Part shown: positions 9,140 to 19,472 of the stretch, in pieces
How positions within the stretch are numbered: position 1 is the stretch's first letter
Layout: every line of letters begins with the position of its first letter
Source of the DNA: Methylophaga thalassica MP
Lineage (GTDB): Bacteria; Pseudomonadota; Gammaproteobacteria; Nitrosococcales; Methylophagaceae
NCBI RefSeq assembly: GCF_000214595.1
Contig: NZ_AFIG01000003.1
Span: forward strand, 558,001-622,000
DNA: 64,000 bases
Direction: 5' to 3'
Notes under the pieces: model-generated
The model's input: only the letters and a program-made list of their open reading frames with translations
What the model was told of the DNA's origin: nothing
Databases searched by the model: none
Translations under genes and position numbers: made by a program

Positions 9140-10453
9140 TTAACCACCGAGAGATTCCATGCGAATACGCATAATAGAATCCGGCACCGTATCCAATGCC
9201 TCAATTTGTGCAATGGCCTGGTCCATATTTTTCTCTACCACAGCTTGGGTCAACATGATAATCGGTACCATGCCTTCATGTTCTTCAGGCTGCTTTTGCA
9301 AGATAGCTTCAATATTGATGCCCTCATTGCTCAAAATACGGGTTATATCGGCTAAAACACCCGGCTTGTCCAAGGTATGAATACGTAAATAATACGAAGT
9401 CACCACTTCTGACATAGGCAGAATCGGCGTGTCTTTTAATGCATCAGGCTGGAAGGCCAAATGGGGTACGCGATTTTCAGGATCAGTGGTCAAAGCACGA
9501 ACGATATCCACGATATCAGCCACAACAGCTGAAGCCGTGGCTTCTGAACCTGCACCTGCACCGTAATAGAGTGTTGGGCCAACTGCATCACCTTTCACCA
9601 CAACCGCGTTCATCACACCATTTACATTAGCTAATAAACGACGCTGTGGAATCAGTGTCGGATGGACTCTTAGTTCCACACCAGCTGTGGTTTTCTTCGC
9701 AATACCCAGGTGTTTAATGCGGTAACCCAATTCATTGGCGTTCAGCACATCTTCTTGCGCTATACGGCTGATACCTTCGGTGTAGCATTTATCAAACTGC
9801 AACGGTATACCAAATGCAATGGAAGCCATAATGGTAAGTTTATGCGCCGCATCAATACCTTCAATATCAAACGTAGGATCCGCTTCTGCATATCCCAAGG
9901 CCTGCGCTTCGGCTAAAACGTCGGCAAAGTCACGACCTTTTTCCCGCATTTCAGTCAGGATAAAGTTACCTGTACCGTTAATAATGCCTGCCAGCCATTC
10001 AATACGATTACCAGCCAGGCCTTCACGCATGGCTTTGATAATCGGAATACCACCAGCAACTGCCGCTTCGAAGGAGATTGTGACGCCTTTTTCCTGAGCA
10101 AGCTCAAATAGCTCATTACCATGTATGGCAATAAGCGCTTTGTTGGCTGTCACGACATGCTTGCCATTTTCGATGGCTTTAATCACCAACTCTTTAGCAA
10201 CACCTGTACCGCCAATCAATTCAACAACAATCTGAATCTCAGGATCGTTGATGATGTCAAAAGCATCATCCGTTAAATTGATAGCAGAAGTGTCACAGCC
10301 TTTAGGTTTATCAAGGTCACGATCAGCAGCGCGATATATTTCAATATCACGGCCTGCACGACGACTGATTTCTCTCGAGTTCCGAGTTAATACGTTGACA
10401 GTACCACTACCAACCGTTCCTAAACCCAGAATTCCGATTTTTACTGATTGCAC
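9140..10453 (-). CDS. hom: homoserine dehydrogenase with ACT domain
   Basis: Reduces aspartate semialdehyde to homoserine, the branch point to threonine and methionine. At 437 residues it is the monofunctional form. The N-terminal Rossmann motif GLGTVGSGTV, the catalytic region GGIPIIKAMREGL and a C-terminal ACT regulatory domain (about residues 353-430, LDKPGVLADI) are visible, so feedback by threonine is expected from the family. It lies between an aminotransferase gene (9-base gap) and thrC (34-base gap), one transcription unit. Confidence 0.96.
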   Translation of the reverse strand: MQSVKIGILGLGTVGSGTVNVLTRNSREISRRAGRDIEIYRAADRDLDKPKGCDTSAINLTDDAFDIINDPEIQIVVELIGGTGVAKELVIKAIENGKHVVTANKALIAIHGNELFELAQEKGVTISFEAAVAGGIPIIKAMREGLAGNRIEWLAGIINGTGNFILTEMREKGRDFADVLAEAQALGYAEADPTFDIEGIDAAHKLTIMASIAFGIPLQFDKCYTEGISRIAQEDVLNANELGYRIKHLGIAKKTTAGVELRVHPTLIPQRRLLANVNGVMNAVVVKGDAVGPTLYYGAGAGSEATASAVVADIVDIVRALTTDPENRVPHLAFQPDALKDTPILPMSEVVTSYYLRIHTLDKPGVLADITRILSNEGINIEAILQKQPEEHEGMVPIIMLTQAVVEKNMDQAIAQIEALDTVPDSIMRIRMESLGG

Positions 10454-10461
10454 TCTGCCCC

Positions 10462-11640
10462 CTACGGTTTTCTCATCATGTCACGGATCCCACGGATCGC
10501 CTGACGTGTACGATGTTCATTTTCAATCAATCCAAAGCGTACATAATCATCCCCGTACTCACCAAAACCAATACCTGGTGATACAGCGACTTTCGCTTCT
10601 TTCAATAATTTTTTACTAAATTCTAATGAGCCAAGCTCACGATATTTCTCAGGAATCTTCGCCCAGACAAACATGGTGGCTTTGGGTTTTTCTACCTGCC
10701 AGCCAATGGCATTCAGTCCATCACATAAAACATCACGACGACTTCTGTAAGTTTCCACAATTTCATCAACACAGTCCTGTGGCCCTTCCAGAGCGGTAAT
10801 GGCTGCTACCTGAATCGGCGTAAACATACCGTAGTCCAGATAAGACTTCATTCGTGCCAAAGCAGCGACTAATGTCGGATTACCAGACATAAAGCCGACA
10901 CGCCAGCCAGGCATATTGTACGTTTTTGACAGCGTATAAAACTCAACAGCGACTTCTTTCGCGCCCGGCACTTGTAAAATGGACGGCGCTTTATAGCCAT
11001 CAAATACAATTTCACCATAAGCCAGATCATGAATCACCCAGATTTTATGCTCGCGAGCAAAGTCGACTACCCGTTGGAAAAAGTCCAAATCAACACATTG
11101 TGTTGTCGGATTACCAGGGAAATTCAAGACCAGCATTTTGGGTTTAGGCCATGAATCCTTAACCGATTTTTCCAGCTCAGCAAAAAAGTCGACATCAGGC
11201 GTCAATGGCACATGGCGGATATCTGCGCCCGCGATAACAAAGCCATAAGGATGAATCGGATAAGCGGGGTTAGGCACTAATACCGCATCACCAGGACCGA
11301 CAGTAGCTAGTGCTAGATGCGCTAAACCTTCTTTAGAGCCGATAGTAACAATGCATTCAGTTTCCGGATCAAGTTCGACATCAAACTTACGTTTGTACCA
11401 GCCCGCGCAAGCTTTACGTAACCTGGGAATACCACGAGAAACCGAATAACGGTGGGTATCTGGCCGCTGCGCCGCCTCGACCAGTTTTTCTACAATATGT
11501 GCGGGTGCAGGGCGATCGGGGTTACCCATGCCAAAATCAATGATATCCTCACCACGCGCACGTGCTTTTGCTTTCAAATCATTTACAATGTTGAAAACGT
11601 AGGGCGGAAGGCGTTTAATTCTTGGAAATTCGTCGTTCAA
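10462..11640 (-). CDS. alaC: PLP aminotransferase, AlaC-like (glutamate-pyruvate)
   Basis: Class I/II aminotransferase of 392 residues. The PLP lysine lies in the [15 protein letters not shown] motif, with the upstream NFPGNPT and [12 protein letters not shown] cofactor-binding segments. Close matches in this subfamily are AlaC-type alanine transaminases, and the gene commonly stands before hom-thrC in beta- and gammaproteobacteria, so it is probably AlaC, supplying alanine; substrate specificity cannot be proved from sequence. Confidence 0.85.
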   Translation of the reverse strand: MNDEFPRIKRLPPYVFNIVNDLKAKARARGEDIIDFGMGNPDRPAPAHIVEKLVEAAQRPDTHRYSVSRGIPRLRKACAGWYKRKFDVELDPETECIVTIGSKEGLAHLALATVGPGDAVLVPNPAYPIHPYGFVIAGADIRHVPLTPDVDFFAELEKSVKDSWPKPKMLVLNFPGNPTTQCVDLDFFQRVVDFAREHKIWVIHDLAYGEIVFDGYKAPSILQVPGAKEVAVEFYTLSKTYNMPGWRVGFMSGNPTLVAALARMKSYLDYGMFTPIQVAAITALEGPQDCVDEIVETYRSRRDVLCDGLNAIGWQVEKPKATMFVWAKIPEKYRELGSLEFSKKLLKEAKVAVSPGIGFGEYGDDYVRFGLIENEHRTRQAIRGIRDMMRKP

Positions 11641-11735
11641 CTGAATACCTGCGATAAGCTAAAAACTGTCGGCAAACTAAGCAAAATAACTGAAATTAAT
11701 AAACACTTCAAATTCATTTATCAGAAGCGATTACT

Positions 11736-12584
11736 ATGAGCCAGCAAGACCTATTTTATAACAAAATCCTGAAAGATCTTGAGGACGGTAAACTTCTTCT
11801 ACCGACATTGCCAGAAGTGGCCTTGAAGGTGAGAGAAGTTGTCGATGATCCAGATGCCACTGCAGTGCAATTGGCAGATATTATTGTAACCGATCCTGCC
11901 CTGTCAGCGCGCTTATTAAAAGTTGCCAATAGTCCGCTATACCGTGGCCGAGTCCCGATTGAAAGTATCCACATGGCCGTGCCAAGACTGGGACTTACAA
12001 TGGTGCGTAATATCGTTACCAGTCTGATGATGGAACAAATGTTTAAAGCGACCAATAAACGTTTGGAAAAACGTTTAAAAACACTCTGGGAGCATAGCAC
12101 TAAGGTTTCTGCGCAGAGTCAGGTGCTGGCCAGCAAACTTCCCAAAATGAATACAGATGAAGCGATGTTAGCGGGCTTAATTCACTCCATCGGCACACTC
12201 CCTATTCTAATGCAGGCCCAAGACGAACCCGGTTTATTAGAAAATCCGCAGCGTTTAGACCAGATTATCGATAATCTTTATCCGCGTATTGGCGCAGCAA
12301 TCCTCCGCAAATGGGAATTTCCACAAAGTTTGGTTGAGGTCGCCGCTGAACATAAAAATCTCAATCGTAATAGTGGTCCTTCCGGTCCTGATTTAGTCGA
12401 TGTGGTGCAAGTTGCCTACCTTCAAAGCTTATTTGATACTGAAAAAGCACTAGACCCGCTCACATTAAATAAAGTGATTTCTTTCGAGAAAGTGGGTGCA
12501 GATACAGGTCTGACTGTGTATGAAATTGATGAGAATAGTGAAGAATATCTGGAAGCATTAGCTTTATTTAACATCAAACCTTAA
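11736..12584 (+). CDS. HDOD domain protein
   Basis: A 282-residue protein made largely of one HDOD domain (about residues 20-215): LPTLPEVALKVREVVDD, then ADIIVTDPALSARLLKVANSPLYRG and the helix SIHMAVPRLGLTMVRNIV. HDOD proteins lack the catalytic HD pair and act as signalling or regulatory scaffolds, often linked to cyclic-di-GMP and motility. It is a single gene facing away from the alaC-hom-thrC operon and ends at a strong terminator. Specific target unknown. Confidence 0.85.
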   Translation: MSQQDLFYNKILKDLEDGKLLLPTLPEVALKVREVVDDPDATAVQLADIIVTDPALSARLLKVANSPLYRGRVPIESIHMAVPRLGLTMVRNIVTSLMMEQMFKATNKRLEKRLKTLWEHSTKVSAQSQVLASKLPKMNTDEAMLAGLIHSIGTLPILMQAQDEPGLLENPQRLDQIIDNLYPRIGAAILRKWEFPQSLVEVAAEHKNLNRNSGPSGPDLVDVVQVAYLQSLFDTEKALDPLTLNKVISFEKVGADTGLTVYEIDENSEEYLEALALFNIKP

Positions 12585-12603
12585 AACTAAATTTATGCAT
12601 AAG

Positions 12604-12626
12604 GGGCAGTCATACTGCCCTTTTTG
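12604..12626 (+). terminator. Rho-independent terminator after the HDOD gene
   Basis: GGGCAGT-CAT-ACTGCCC followed by TTTTTG, 20 bases after the stop codon. It also shows that the NlpC/P60 gene cannot start at the upstream in-frame ATG at 12595. Confidence 0.9.
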
Positions 12627-12660
12627 TTTATTTGGAAGCAAAGAGACAGAACTGTGTAAT

Positions 12661-13194
12661 ATGCATATTCTCCACTTAGAGATTAATCGGTTAAACCGCT
12701 ATTTATGGCGCTTCATAATTCTGTCTTTACTCAGTCTGCTTGCTGCTTGTCAGACGAGTCCTCCCAACTATAGTTATAGTTCTCCACCACAAGCCATCGC
12801 ATCGCTTGATCAGCAACAAACGCTTAGTCTGCTGTATCGTCAATATCAACAATGGACTGGCACACCTTATCGTTTAGGTGGTAACAGTCGCTCAGGTTTA
12901 GATTGCTCTGCTTTTGTACAGCAGACGTATCAAACACTGTTTGGTATCACTATGCCCAGAACAACGTCGCAACAAATCTTGCAGGGGCATCCGATAAAAC
13001 GAAGTGAACTTGAATCAGGTGACTTGGTTTTTTTCCGTAAGGGCAGTCATGTCGGGATTTATCTGGAAGACGATAAATTTTTGCATGTGTCGACCAAAAT
13101 CGGCGTTACTATTTCCAGCATGCACAACAGCTACTGGTCACGTTATTTTTGGCAAGCGGTGCGTGTCAAGCCTGTTATCACTATTTCACCATAG
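12661..13194 (+). CDS. NlpC/P60 family cell-wall hydrolase, lipoprotein
   Basis: A 177-residue lipoprotein; the ATG at 12661 is chosen because the in-frame ATG upstream lies before a terminator. A lipobox LLAACQ follows the hydrophobic N-terminus. The catalytic domain shows the NlpC/P60 cysteine in LDCSAFVQQ and the histidine in KGSHVGIYL, with a second polar segment HVSTKIGV, fitting a Spr/MepS-like gamma-D-glutamyl endopeptidase that cuts peptidoglycan peptides. Substrate is inferred from the family. Confidence 0.88.
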   Translation: MHILHLEINRLNRYLWRFIILSLLSLLAACQTSPPNYSYSSPPQAIASLDQQQTLSLLYRQYQQWTGTPYRLGGNSRSGLDCSAFVQQTYQTLFGITMPRTTSQQILQGHPIKRSELESGDLVFFRKGSHVGIYLEDDKFLHVSTKIGVTISSMHNSYWSRYFWQAVRVKPVITISP

Positions 13195-13277
13195 ACGCAT
13201 TGCTATATTGAGAAACTCGCGGCAATATGTGCGAGATTCATTATTCAGTGATGTATAAAACTCTAGGAGAACGTCTC

Positions 13278-13721
13278 ATGTTTCAACGCGCTTGTATGTT
13301 ACTGATCTGTTTTAGTCTGACTACTATCAGTTTCCCCGTTCTTGCTGAAACACCTAACCTCCAACCTGGCATTTGGGCTCATACCACGACGACAACCATC
13401 GAAGGTCCGATGTCACTGCAACCACAAACCAGCACTAATCAGGAATGTCTGACCCAGGCTCAGATTGATAAAGGTGTGAATATGTTGGAAATACCTCAGC
13501 AGTGTATTGTTCAACAAGTAAAGGTATTACGGGATACCGCTGACTTTGCTGTTGACTGTGATATTCAAGGTATAAAAAATCACTTTATCGGCCATACTAA
13601 TTTCCACGGTGATCATATGGATGGTCAAATGAGCAGTGAAATGAATAGTCCGATGGGGGTGATGGTAATGAAGATGAACTTTACCGCAAAACGGATTGGG
13701 GCATGTCCGGCGTCAGAATAA
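13278..13721 (+). CDS. DUF3617 family secreted protein
   Basis: A 147-residue protein with a clear signal peptide (cleavage near VLAET). Start is the ATG preceded by TAGGAGA. The mature protein has the DUF3617 layout: LQPGIWAHTTTTTIEG, a CLTQAQIDKG segment, and paired cysteines spread through the chain, ending in GACPASE. Function of the family is unknown. It is the last plus-strand gene before a bidirectional terminator shared with lysS. Confidence 0.75.
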   Translation: MFQRACMLLICFSLTTISFPVLAETPNLQPGIWAHTTTTTIEGPMSLQPQTSTNQECLTQAQIDKGVNMLEIPQQCIVQQVKVLRDTADFAVDCDIQGIKNHFIGHTNFHGDHMDGQMSSEMNSPMGVMVMKMNFTAKRIGACPASE

Positions 13722-13776
13722 AAAAGCTGTTGGGGTTCGTGCCTCTTACAACCTCCCCCTGCAATAAAACAGAAAC

Positions 13777-13806
13777 AAAAAAGGCGAGTCAAAACTCGCC
13801 TTTTTT
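13777..13806. terminator. bidirectional terminator between DUF3617 gene and lysS
   Basis: AAGGCGAGT-CAAA-ACTCGCCTT with an A-tract on the left and a T-tract on the right, so it can stop transcription from either side. It separates the converging DUF3617 gene and lysS. Confidence 0.92.
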
Positions 13807-13824
13807 ATTAACTAATTTATAAAA

Positions 13825-15318
13825 CTATTCAGGACGCATATGCGGGAATAACAAGACGTCCCTTATAGAAGGTGAGTCTGTCAGTAACATCACCAGTCGA
13901 TCAATACCGATACCCTCACCCGCGGTAGGTGGCATACCGTATTCAAGAGCACGAATGTAATCGGCATCATAATGCATCGCTTCATCGTCACCGGCGTCTT
14001 TTTCTTCCACCTGTGCTTTGAAACGTTCCGCCTGATCTTCGGCATCATTAAGCTCTGAGAAGCCATTGGCTATTTCACGACCACCGACAAAGAATTCAAA
14101 GCGATCTGTTACAAACGGATCATTATCATTACGACGCGCTAATGGTGAGACTTCGGTTGGATAAGCCGTGATGAAAGTCGGATCCATTAAACGGTGTTCA
14201 ACGGTTTTTTCAAAAATCTCAATCTGGACTTTACCCAAACCATAACTGTCTTTCAGCGCGATATCTAATGATTTAGCGATTGCACGTGCAGACTCAATAT
14301 CATCCAGTTGTTCAGCTTTTAATTCAGGATTGAAATGCAGAATCGACTCTTTCACGGTCATTCGGGTAAAGGGTTTGGCAAAATCAATGTCTAAACCTTG
14401 ATAGTGCACTTGCGTTGTACCCAACACATCTTGCGTGATGGTACGCAGCATATCCTCAGTCAAATCCATTAATTCATGGTAGTCAGCATAGGCTTGGTAA
14501 AACTCCACCATGGTGAATTCTGGATTATGACGAGTCGATAAACCTTCATTACGGAAGTTACGATTGATTTCAAATACGCGTTCGAAACCACCGACTACCA
14601 AACGTTTCAGGTAAAGCTCTGGGGCAATACGCAAATATAAGCCCATATCCAGCGCATTGTGATGTGTCGTAAATGGACGGGCTGTGGCACCACCTGGAAT
14701 TGCCTGCATCATCGGTGTTTCCACTTCCAGATAATCCTTGCTCATCAGGTAACGACGAACACCATCAACAATTTTGGTACGAATACGGAACACATCACGA
14801 CTGGCTTCGTTCATGATTAAATCAACATAGCGTTGACGATAGCGTGTTTCCTGATCCGATAATCCGTGGAATTTTTCTGGTAACGGTCTGAGCGATTTTG
14901 TTAAAAGCTGAATACTATCAACATGCACCGACAACTCGCCTTTCTGGGTACGAAATAGTGTGCCTTCAGCACCGATAATATCGCCTAAATCCCAACTTTT
15001 AAATTGCGCATAAACACCTTCCGGTAATTCATCGCGTGCGACATACAACTGAATATTGCCTGACATATCACGAATGGTGGCAAAACTTGCTTTACCCATG
15101 ACTCGCTTGGTCATCATACGGCCGGCAATCTTCACGCGTAATGGATTTGCCTTTAATTTTTCAGCATCCCACTCTGCGTATTCTGCCTGTAATTCAGCGT
15201 TCATTACATTACGACGGAAGTCGTTAGGAAAAGCATTGCCCTGCTCTCTTAAGTCGGCCAGTTTTTCACGGCGTTGGGCAATTAATCGGTTTTCGTCCAA
15301 TTCTGTTTCATTTGTCAT
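13825..15318 (-). CDS. lysS: lysyl-tRNA synthetase, class II
   Basis: Charges tRNA-Lys. The 497-residue protein starts at [20 protein letters not shown]; an upstream in-frame start would overlap prfB. It has an N-terminal OB-fold anticodon-binding domain (about 60-145) and the class II motifs: motif 2 [15 protein letters not shown] and motif 3 [15 protein letters not shown] near the C-terminus. It follows prfB by 13 bases, the same prfB-lysS pairing as in Escherichia coli. Confidence 0.97.
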   Translation of the reverse strand: MTNETELDENRLIAQRREKLADLREQGNAFPNDFRRNVMNAELQAEYAEWDAEKLKANPLRVKIAGRMMTKRVMGKASFATIRDMSGNIQLYVARDELPEGVYAQFKSWDLGDIIGAEGTLFRTQKGELSVHVDSIQLLTKSLRPLPEKFHGLSDQETRYRQRYVDLIMNEASRDVFRIRTKIVDGVRRYLMSKDYLEVETPMMQAIPGGATARPFTTHHNALDMGLYLRIAPELYLKRLVVGGFERVFEINRNFRNEGLSTRHNPEFTMVEFYQAYADYHELMDLTEDMLRTITQDVLGTTQVHYQGLDIDFAKPFTRMTVKESILHFNPELKAEQLDDIESARAIAKSLDIALKDSYGLGKVQIEIFEKTVEHRLMDPTFITAYPTEVSPLARRNDNDPFVTDRFEFFVGGREIANGFSELNDAEDQAERFKAQVEEKDAGDDEAMHYDADYIRALEYGMPPTAGEGIGIDRLVMLLTDSPSIRDVLLFPHMRPE

Positions 15319-15331
15319 TCGGGTTTCCAGC

Positions 15332-16427
15332 TTATAATCCTGATTTGAGTGAGGCTTCAATAAATTGGTCCAGGTCACCATCTAAGACCGCTTGCGTATT
15401 GCCGGTTTCGACGCCTGTACGCAGGTCCTTGATGCGGGACTGATCGAGCACATAAGAACGTATCTGACTGCCCCAGCCAATATCTGACTTCGACTCTTCA
15501 GCAGCCTGTTTCACTTCGTTTTGTTTCATCAACTCCAGTTCGTACAGTTTCGCGCGTAACTGGTTCATTGCACGGTCTCTATTCTGATGCTGCGAGCGTT
15601 CGGTCTGACATTGCACCACCGTATTGGTAGGTACATGCGTAATACGAACAGCAGAATCCGTCGTATTAACATGCTGACCGCCGGCACCACTGGAACGATA
15701 AGTATCGGTTCTCAGATCTGCCGGGTTGATATCAATTTCAATGGTGTCATCCACTTCCGGATAAACGAATACCGATGCAAATGAGGTATGGCGACGCGCA
15801 CCAGAATCAAACGGTGACTTACGAACCAGGCGGTGTACACCGGTTTCGGTCCGCAGCATACCAAAGGCATATTCGCCTTCAAACCGGACTGTGGCACTTT
15901 TAATACCCGCCACCTCACCAGCAGAGACTTCCATCAATTCGACTTTATAGTCTTGTGACTCACCCCAACGCAGATACATACGCAAAATCATATTTGCCCA
16001 GTCTTGCGCCTCAGTTCCACCAGAACCTGACTGAATATCAAGATAGGCATTGTTCTTATCCAGCTTACCGGAGAACATGCGTTGAAATTCCAGCTTTTCC
16101 AGACCTTTTTCTAATTCATTCAGATCAGCCTGGATCGCATCAAACGTGGCCTGATCATTATCTTCAACGGCTAATTCGAGTAATTCTTTTGCATCATCCA
16201 GCATGTCACGATGGCCGGATAAGGTGGTGACAATTTTTTCTAAACTTGCACGTTCCTGCCCTAGTTTCTGGGCAGTTTCCGGATTTTCCCACACACTGGG
16301 CGACTCCAGTTCGCGCGTGACTTCAATTAATCGTTCAGCTTTCTCATCATAGTCAAAGATACCCCCTAAGATCGTCACTGCGATCCCGTAGGTCTTTGAT
16401 TCGCTGCATCGTTGCGCCTAGTTCCAA
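15332..16427 (-). CDS. prfB: peptide chain release factor 2, expressed by +1 programmed frameshift
   Basis: RF2 recognises UGA and UAA stop codons. The gene is in two frames: a short first part (16427 down to 16356) ends in ...DDLRGYL and an in-frame TGA at 16355-16353; shifting +1 continues as DYDEKAERL from 16354. The joined product is 364 residues, the normal RF2 length. The main frame has the GGQ motif ([16 protein letters not shown]) and the [12 protein letters not shown] segment. The start is proposed as TTG at 16427 with AGAGG six bases ahead; an ATG at 16409 is the alternative. A simple gene call from the GTG at 16378 would give a wrong N-terminus. Confidence 0.93.
16353..16369 (-). 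promoter_or_regulatory. prfB +1 programmed frameshift site
   Basis: Read on the minus strand: an internal Shine-Dalgarno-like AGGGGG, then TAT and the slippery CTT-TGA-C. This is the classical RF2 autoregulation signal: low RF2 makes the ribosome pause at UGA and slip forward by one base. Confidence 0.96.
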
Positions 16428-16519
16428 AGGTAACCTCTAGTAAATTTGATTGAACTACCGGCGAATCCGGCAAGCCACATATTGTAGCTGATTTGTCATA
16501 AAAATGGCGTACCCAGCGT

Positions 16520-17314
16520 TTATTGTTTGGGTAGAAAACGTTGTGGATCGACAGGTTTACCATTACGACGAATTTCAAAATGCAGTTGGTATCGCTGAGT
16601 ACCAGTCCGGCCTAATGTGGCAATCTTTTGCCCAGACTTCACAACCTCGCCCTCTTTCACTAACAAACGTTCGTTATGCGCATAGGCACTCAAGTAAACA
16701 TCGTTATGTTTTATAATCAATAAGTTGCCATATCTCGGCAAACCATTACCACTGTAAACCACTTTTCCTGAAGCGGCGGCGACTACCGGTTGCCCGGCTT
16801 TTCCAGAAATATCAATACCCTTACCACCTGAACTGCTATTGGAATATGTCGCAATCACCAGTCCATCCGTCGGCCAGCGCCATTGCAAGTTCTGGCTGCC
16901 CGTATAGCTGGAGTTTGTTGACGCAGTTGCTGGCTGGGAAGTTGGCTTCGCTTGTGTTTTAGGTTTTGGTACAGGCGTCATCGGCTTGGTCACTACTTTT
17001 TGTTTGCTGGAGCTGGAACTGGACGGCGCCCTAGTACTTGACGTAGAACCTCTGAATTTTAACTTTTGTCCGACGTATATGGTGTAAGGAGACCGAATGC
17101 CATTAATACGCGCCAATTCCTTGTAATCCATTCCATAACGCCAACTTATGGAATACAGAGTATCGCCTTTTTTGACCGTATAAGAATAAGGCGTTTTGGC
17201 TATTTTTCGCTGATTGCTTTCATAACCATAGGAACCAACTGGCGCCAACGCCCGGCTTCCACCACCACAGGATGTTAAGGTAAAAACCAGTAGTAACGGC
17301 CAGATCCATTGCAT
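16520..17314 (-). CDS. nlpD: LysM/M23 peptidase-fold lipoprotein NlpD
   Basis: A 264-residue outer-membrane lipoprotein with lipobox LTSCGG. A LysM peptidoglycan-binding domain (about 43-88, YTVKKGDTLYSIS) is followed by a Ser/Lys/Pro-rich linker and a C-terminal M23 (LytM) domain ending in LHFEIRRNGKPVDP. In the M23 domain the usual zinc-binding HxxxD is replaced by ISGKAGQPV-type sequence, fitting a degenerate LytM domain that activates amidases during cell separation, as in Escherichia coli NlpD. It follows yqaA in the surE operon; the gene that usually comes next, rpoS, is not here. Confidence 0.92.
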   Translation of the reverse strand: MQWIWPLLLVFTLTSCGGGSRALAPVGSYGYESNQRKIAKTPYSYTVKKGDTLYSISWRYGMDYKELARINGIRSPYTIYVGQKLKFRGSTSSTRAPSSSSSSKQKVVTKPMTPVPKPKTQAKPTSQPATASTNSSYTGSQNLQWRWPTDGLVIATYSNSSSGGKGIDISGKAGQPVVAAASGKVVYSGNGLPRYGNLLIIKHNDVYLSAYAHNERLLVKEGEVVKSGQKIATLGRTGTQRYQLHFEIRRNGKPVDPQRFLPKQ

Positions 17315-17318
17315 AAAT

Positions 17319-17894
17319 TTATATGAAGATAAAATAACCTATCACCAGTGCTAACACTGTAAACCAGCCAATACGATCAATCCATAAATGAAGTTTTGAC
17401 TCTAACTCAGCACCGCCCCAACGCATTAAAGCCGCCACCAGAAAGAAACGCATTCCCCGCCCAACCAAAGAACCAAATATAAATGGTAATAGGGCCATGC
17501 TGGCTACACCGGCCGCAATAGTAAAAATTTTAAAGGGAATCGGCGTAAACCCAGCAAGAAAGATGGCCCAGATTCCCCACTCATGAAACCACTCGGCAGC
17601 ATGGGTGTAAGCATCCATATAACCTAGAGACACCAGCCAGGGTTCAACCATATTAAAAGCAAACAAGCCAATGAGATACCCTAACAGTCCACCTAAAACT
17701 GAGGTCACTGTGGTTAAAGTAGCCAGAAACCAGGCACGTTCTGGTCTGGCTAAGGTCATCGGTGCCAGCATTACATCGGGTGGCACAAGAAAACAGGAAG
17801 ACTCGGTAAAACTGACCAAAGCTAACCAGTAGGTCGCGTACTTATGTCGGGCCCATATCATCACTTGTGCATACAAACCTGAAAATAAGCGCAT
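17319..17894 (-). CDS. yqaA: DedA/VTT-domain membrane protein YqaA
   Basis: A 191-residue inner-membrane protein of the SNARE-associated/VTT (DedA-like) family. The family signature is seen in SFTESSCFLVPPDVMLAPM near residue 30 and the G-x-x-x-G-type GGLLGYLIGLFAF helix, with further hydrophobic helices to the C-terminus. DedA relatives are implicated in lipid handling and membrane-potential maintenance; the exact role of YqaA is not known. Its start overlaps the pcm stop by one base (TAATG). Confidence 0.88.
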   Translation of the reverse strand: MRLFSGLYAQVMIWARHKYATYWLALVSFTESSCFLVPPDVMLAPMTLARPERAWFLATLTTVTSVLGGLLGYLIGLFAFNMVEPWLVSLGYMDAYTHAAEWFHEWGIWAIFLAGFTPIPFKIFTIAAGVASMALLPFIFGSLVGRGMRFFLVAALMRWGGAELESKLHLWIDRIGWFTVLALVIGYFIFI

Positions 17895-18553
17895 TAAATC
17901 TGACCACTCAATAGAGGAACAAAACTGACAGGGTCTAACTCCGTTTCTTCGTACCTGTCACCCTGACGATCAATCACACGTAGAGACTGACCCTGACTTG
18001 TACCAACCGGTATCACCAGACGTCCACCCGGCGCTAACTGTTTTAATAATTCTAATGGGATGTGTTCAGGCGCACAGGTCACAATAATACCGTCATACGG
18101 TGCATACCATTCCCAACCCCAGTTACCATCACTGTGTTTGAGTTTTATATTATTGAGTTTAAGTTGATAAAAACGTTCGCGAGCCTGATTTTGCAGCGGT
18201 GAAATTCGTTCAACACTGTAGACCCGTTCAACCAGTTTAGATAACACCGCTGTCTGATAACCGGAACCCGTTCCGACTTCCAGAATTTTCTGGCGTGGCC
18301 CATCTTCGAGCAGGATTTCAGTCATTTTTGCCACAATATATGGCTGTGAAATAGTCTGACCATGACCAATCGGCAAAGCCGTATCTTCATAAGCACGGCT
18401 GGCTAAAGCTTCATCGACAAACAAATGTCTTGGCATCTCACGAATGACAGAAAGCACTTCATTATTCTTGATTCCACGCTCCTGTAATCGAGTTACCAAT
18501 CGATCGCGTGTGCGCTGTGAGGTCATGCCGATGCCTCGGTAGTCGGTTTTCAT
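17894..18553 (-). CDS. pcm: protein-L-isoaspartate O-methyltransferase
   Basis: Repairs isoaspartyl residues in aged proteins by SAM-dependent methylation. The 219-residue protein shows the [17 protein letters not shown] substrate loop and the SAM-binding [15 protein letters not shown] motif. It starts one base after the surE stop. A second, more divergent PIMT-family gene lies at 46137-46793. Confidence 0.96.
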   Translation of the reverse strand: MKTDYRGIGMTSQRTRDRLVTRLQERGIKNNEVLSVIREMPRHLFVDEALASRAYEDTALPIGHGQTISQPYIVAKMTEILLEDGPRQKILEVGTGSGYQTAVLSKLVERVYSVERISPLQNQARERFYQLKLNNIKLKHSDGNWGWEWYAPYDGIIVTCAPEHIPLELLKQLAPGGRLVIPVGTSQGQSLRVIDRQGDRYEETELDPVSFVPLLSGQI

Positions 18554-18554
18554 T

Positions 18555-19301
18555 TCAGATATCTTTCAACCAGTTGGCAACGCCATCAATAGCATCGTAG
18601 CGTGTTAAGTCAATTTGCAAAGGAGTCACAGAAACAGCACCGCGCCGGATAGCATCAAAATCAGTTCCTGGACCCGCATCTTCCTCTTCACCAGCAGGGC
18701 CAATCCAGTACATCATACGACCACGTGGATCCACTTCTTTAATGACAGGCTCGGCTTTGTGACGATGGCCAAGTCTGGTACTTTCAATACCGGTAATTTC
18801 GTCAATAGGTAAATCCGGCACATTCACATTCAGAATCGTATCAGCGGGTAATGCAGATAACTTAAGTTGGGCAACAAGTTTCTTGGCTACCCAAGCTGCT
18901 GTCTCGTAGTGAGTGCCATTATGCGATGTGAGTGATATAGCGATTGCTGGCAAGCCAAGAAAACGTCCTTCCATGGCCGCCGCTACCGTACCAGAGTAAA
19001 GCACATCATCACCCAGATTGGCGCCAGCATTAATACCCGACACCACCATATCCGGTTCATCCTCCAGTAAGCCTGTAATCGCCAGATGCACACAGTCTGT
19101 CGGCGTGCCTTCAACGCGATAGACGCCATCTTCTTGTTGTTCAAGTCTTAGCGGATTTTCCAGTGTCAGTGAATTGCTGGCACCACTTCTGTTTCTATCA
19201 GGGGCGACAACGGTGATCTCCCCCAGTTCTGCCATCGCTTTTGCCAGAGTGCGAATGCCTTTCGACATATACCCGTCATCATTGCTTATCAGGATTTTCA
19301 T
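18555..19301 (-). CDS. surE: 5'/3'-nucleotidase SurE
   Basis: Stationary-phase survival nucleotidase of 248 residues. The metal-binding Asp8-Asp9 pair lies in [12 protein letters not shown], with the downstream [10 protein letters not shown] and [25 protein letters not shown] motifs. It is the first gene of a compact unit surE-pcm-yqaA-nlpD-prfB-lysS, with gaps of one to about 90 bases. Confidence 0.97.
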   Translation of the reverse strand: MKILISNDDGYMSKGIRTLAKAMAELGEITVVAPDRNRSGASNSLTLENPLRLEQQEDGVYRVEGTPTDCVHLAITGLLEDEPDMVVSGINAGANLGDDVLYSGTVAAAMEGRFLGLPAIAISLTSHNGTHYETAAWVAKKLVAQLKLSALPADTILNVNVPDLPIDEITGIESTRLGHRHKAEPVIKEVDPRGRMMYWIGPAGEEEDAGPGTDFDAIRRGAVSVTPLQIDLTRYDAIDGVANWLKDI

Positions 19302-19472
19302 TAGATTGTTTGGTCTTTAAGCTCTTGTTATTTAAGCGCTCATATCTTAACAAGATTGAGCAGCGATCGTTATAAAATCACGCAAAAACAGTCATGTGGC
19401 TGAATAAAGAATACTTTGGCTGTTCTTCAACGCTATCAGCGTCATATGACATCGTTGTCACGGTAATGAAAT

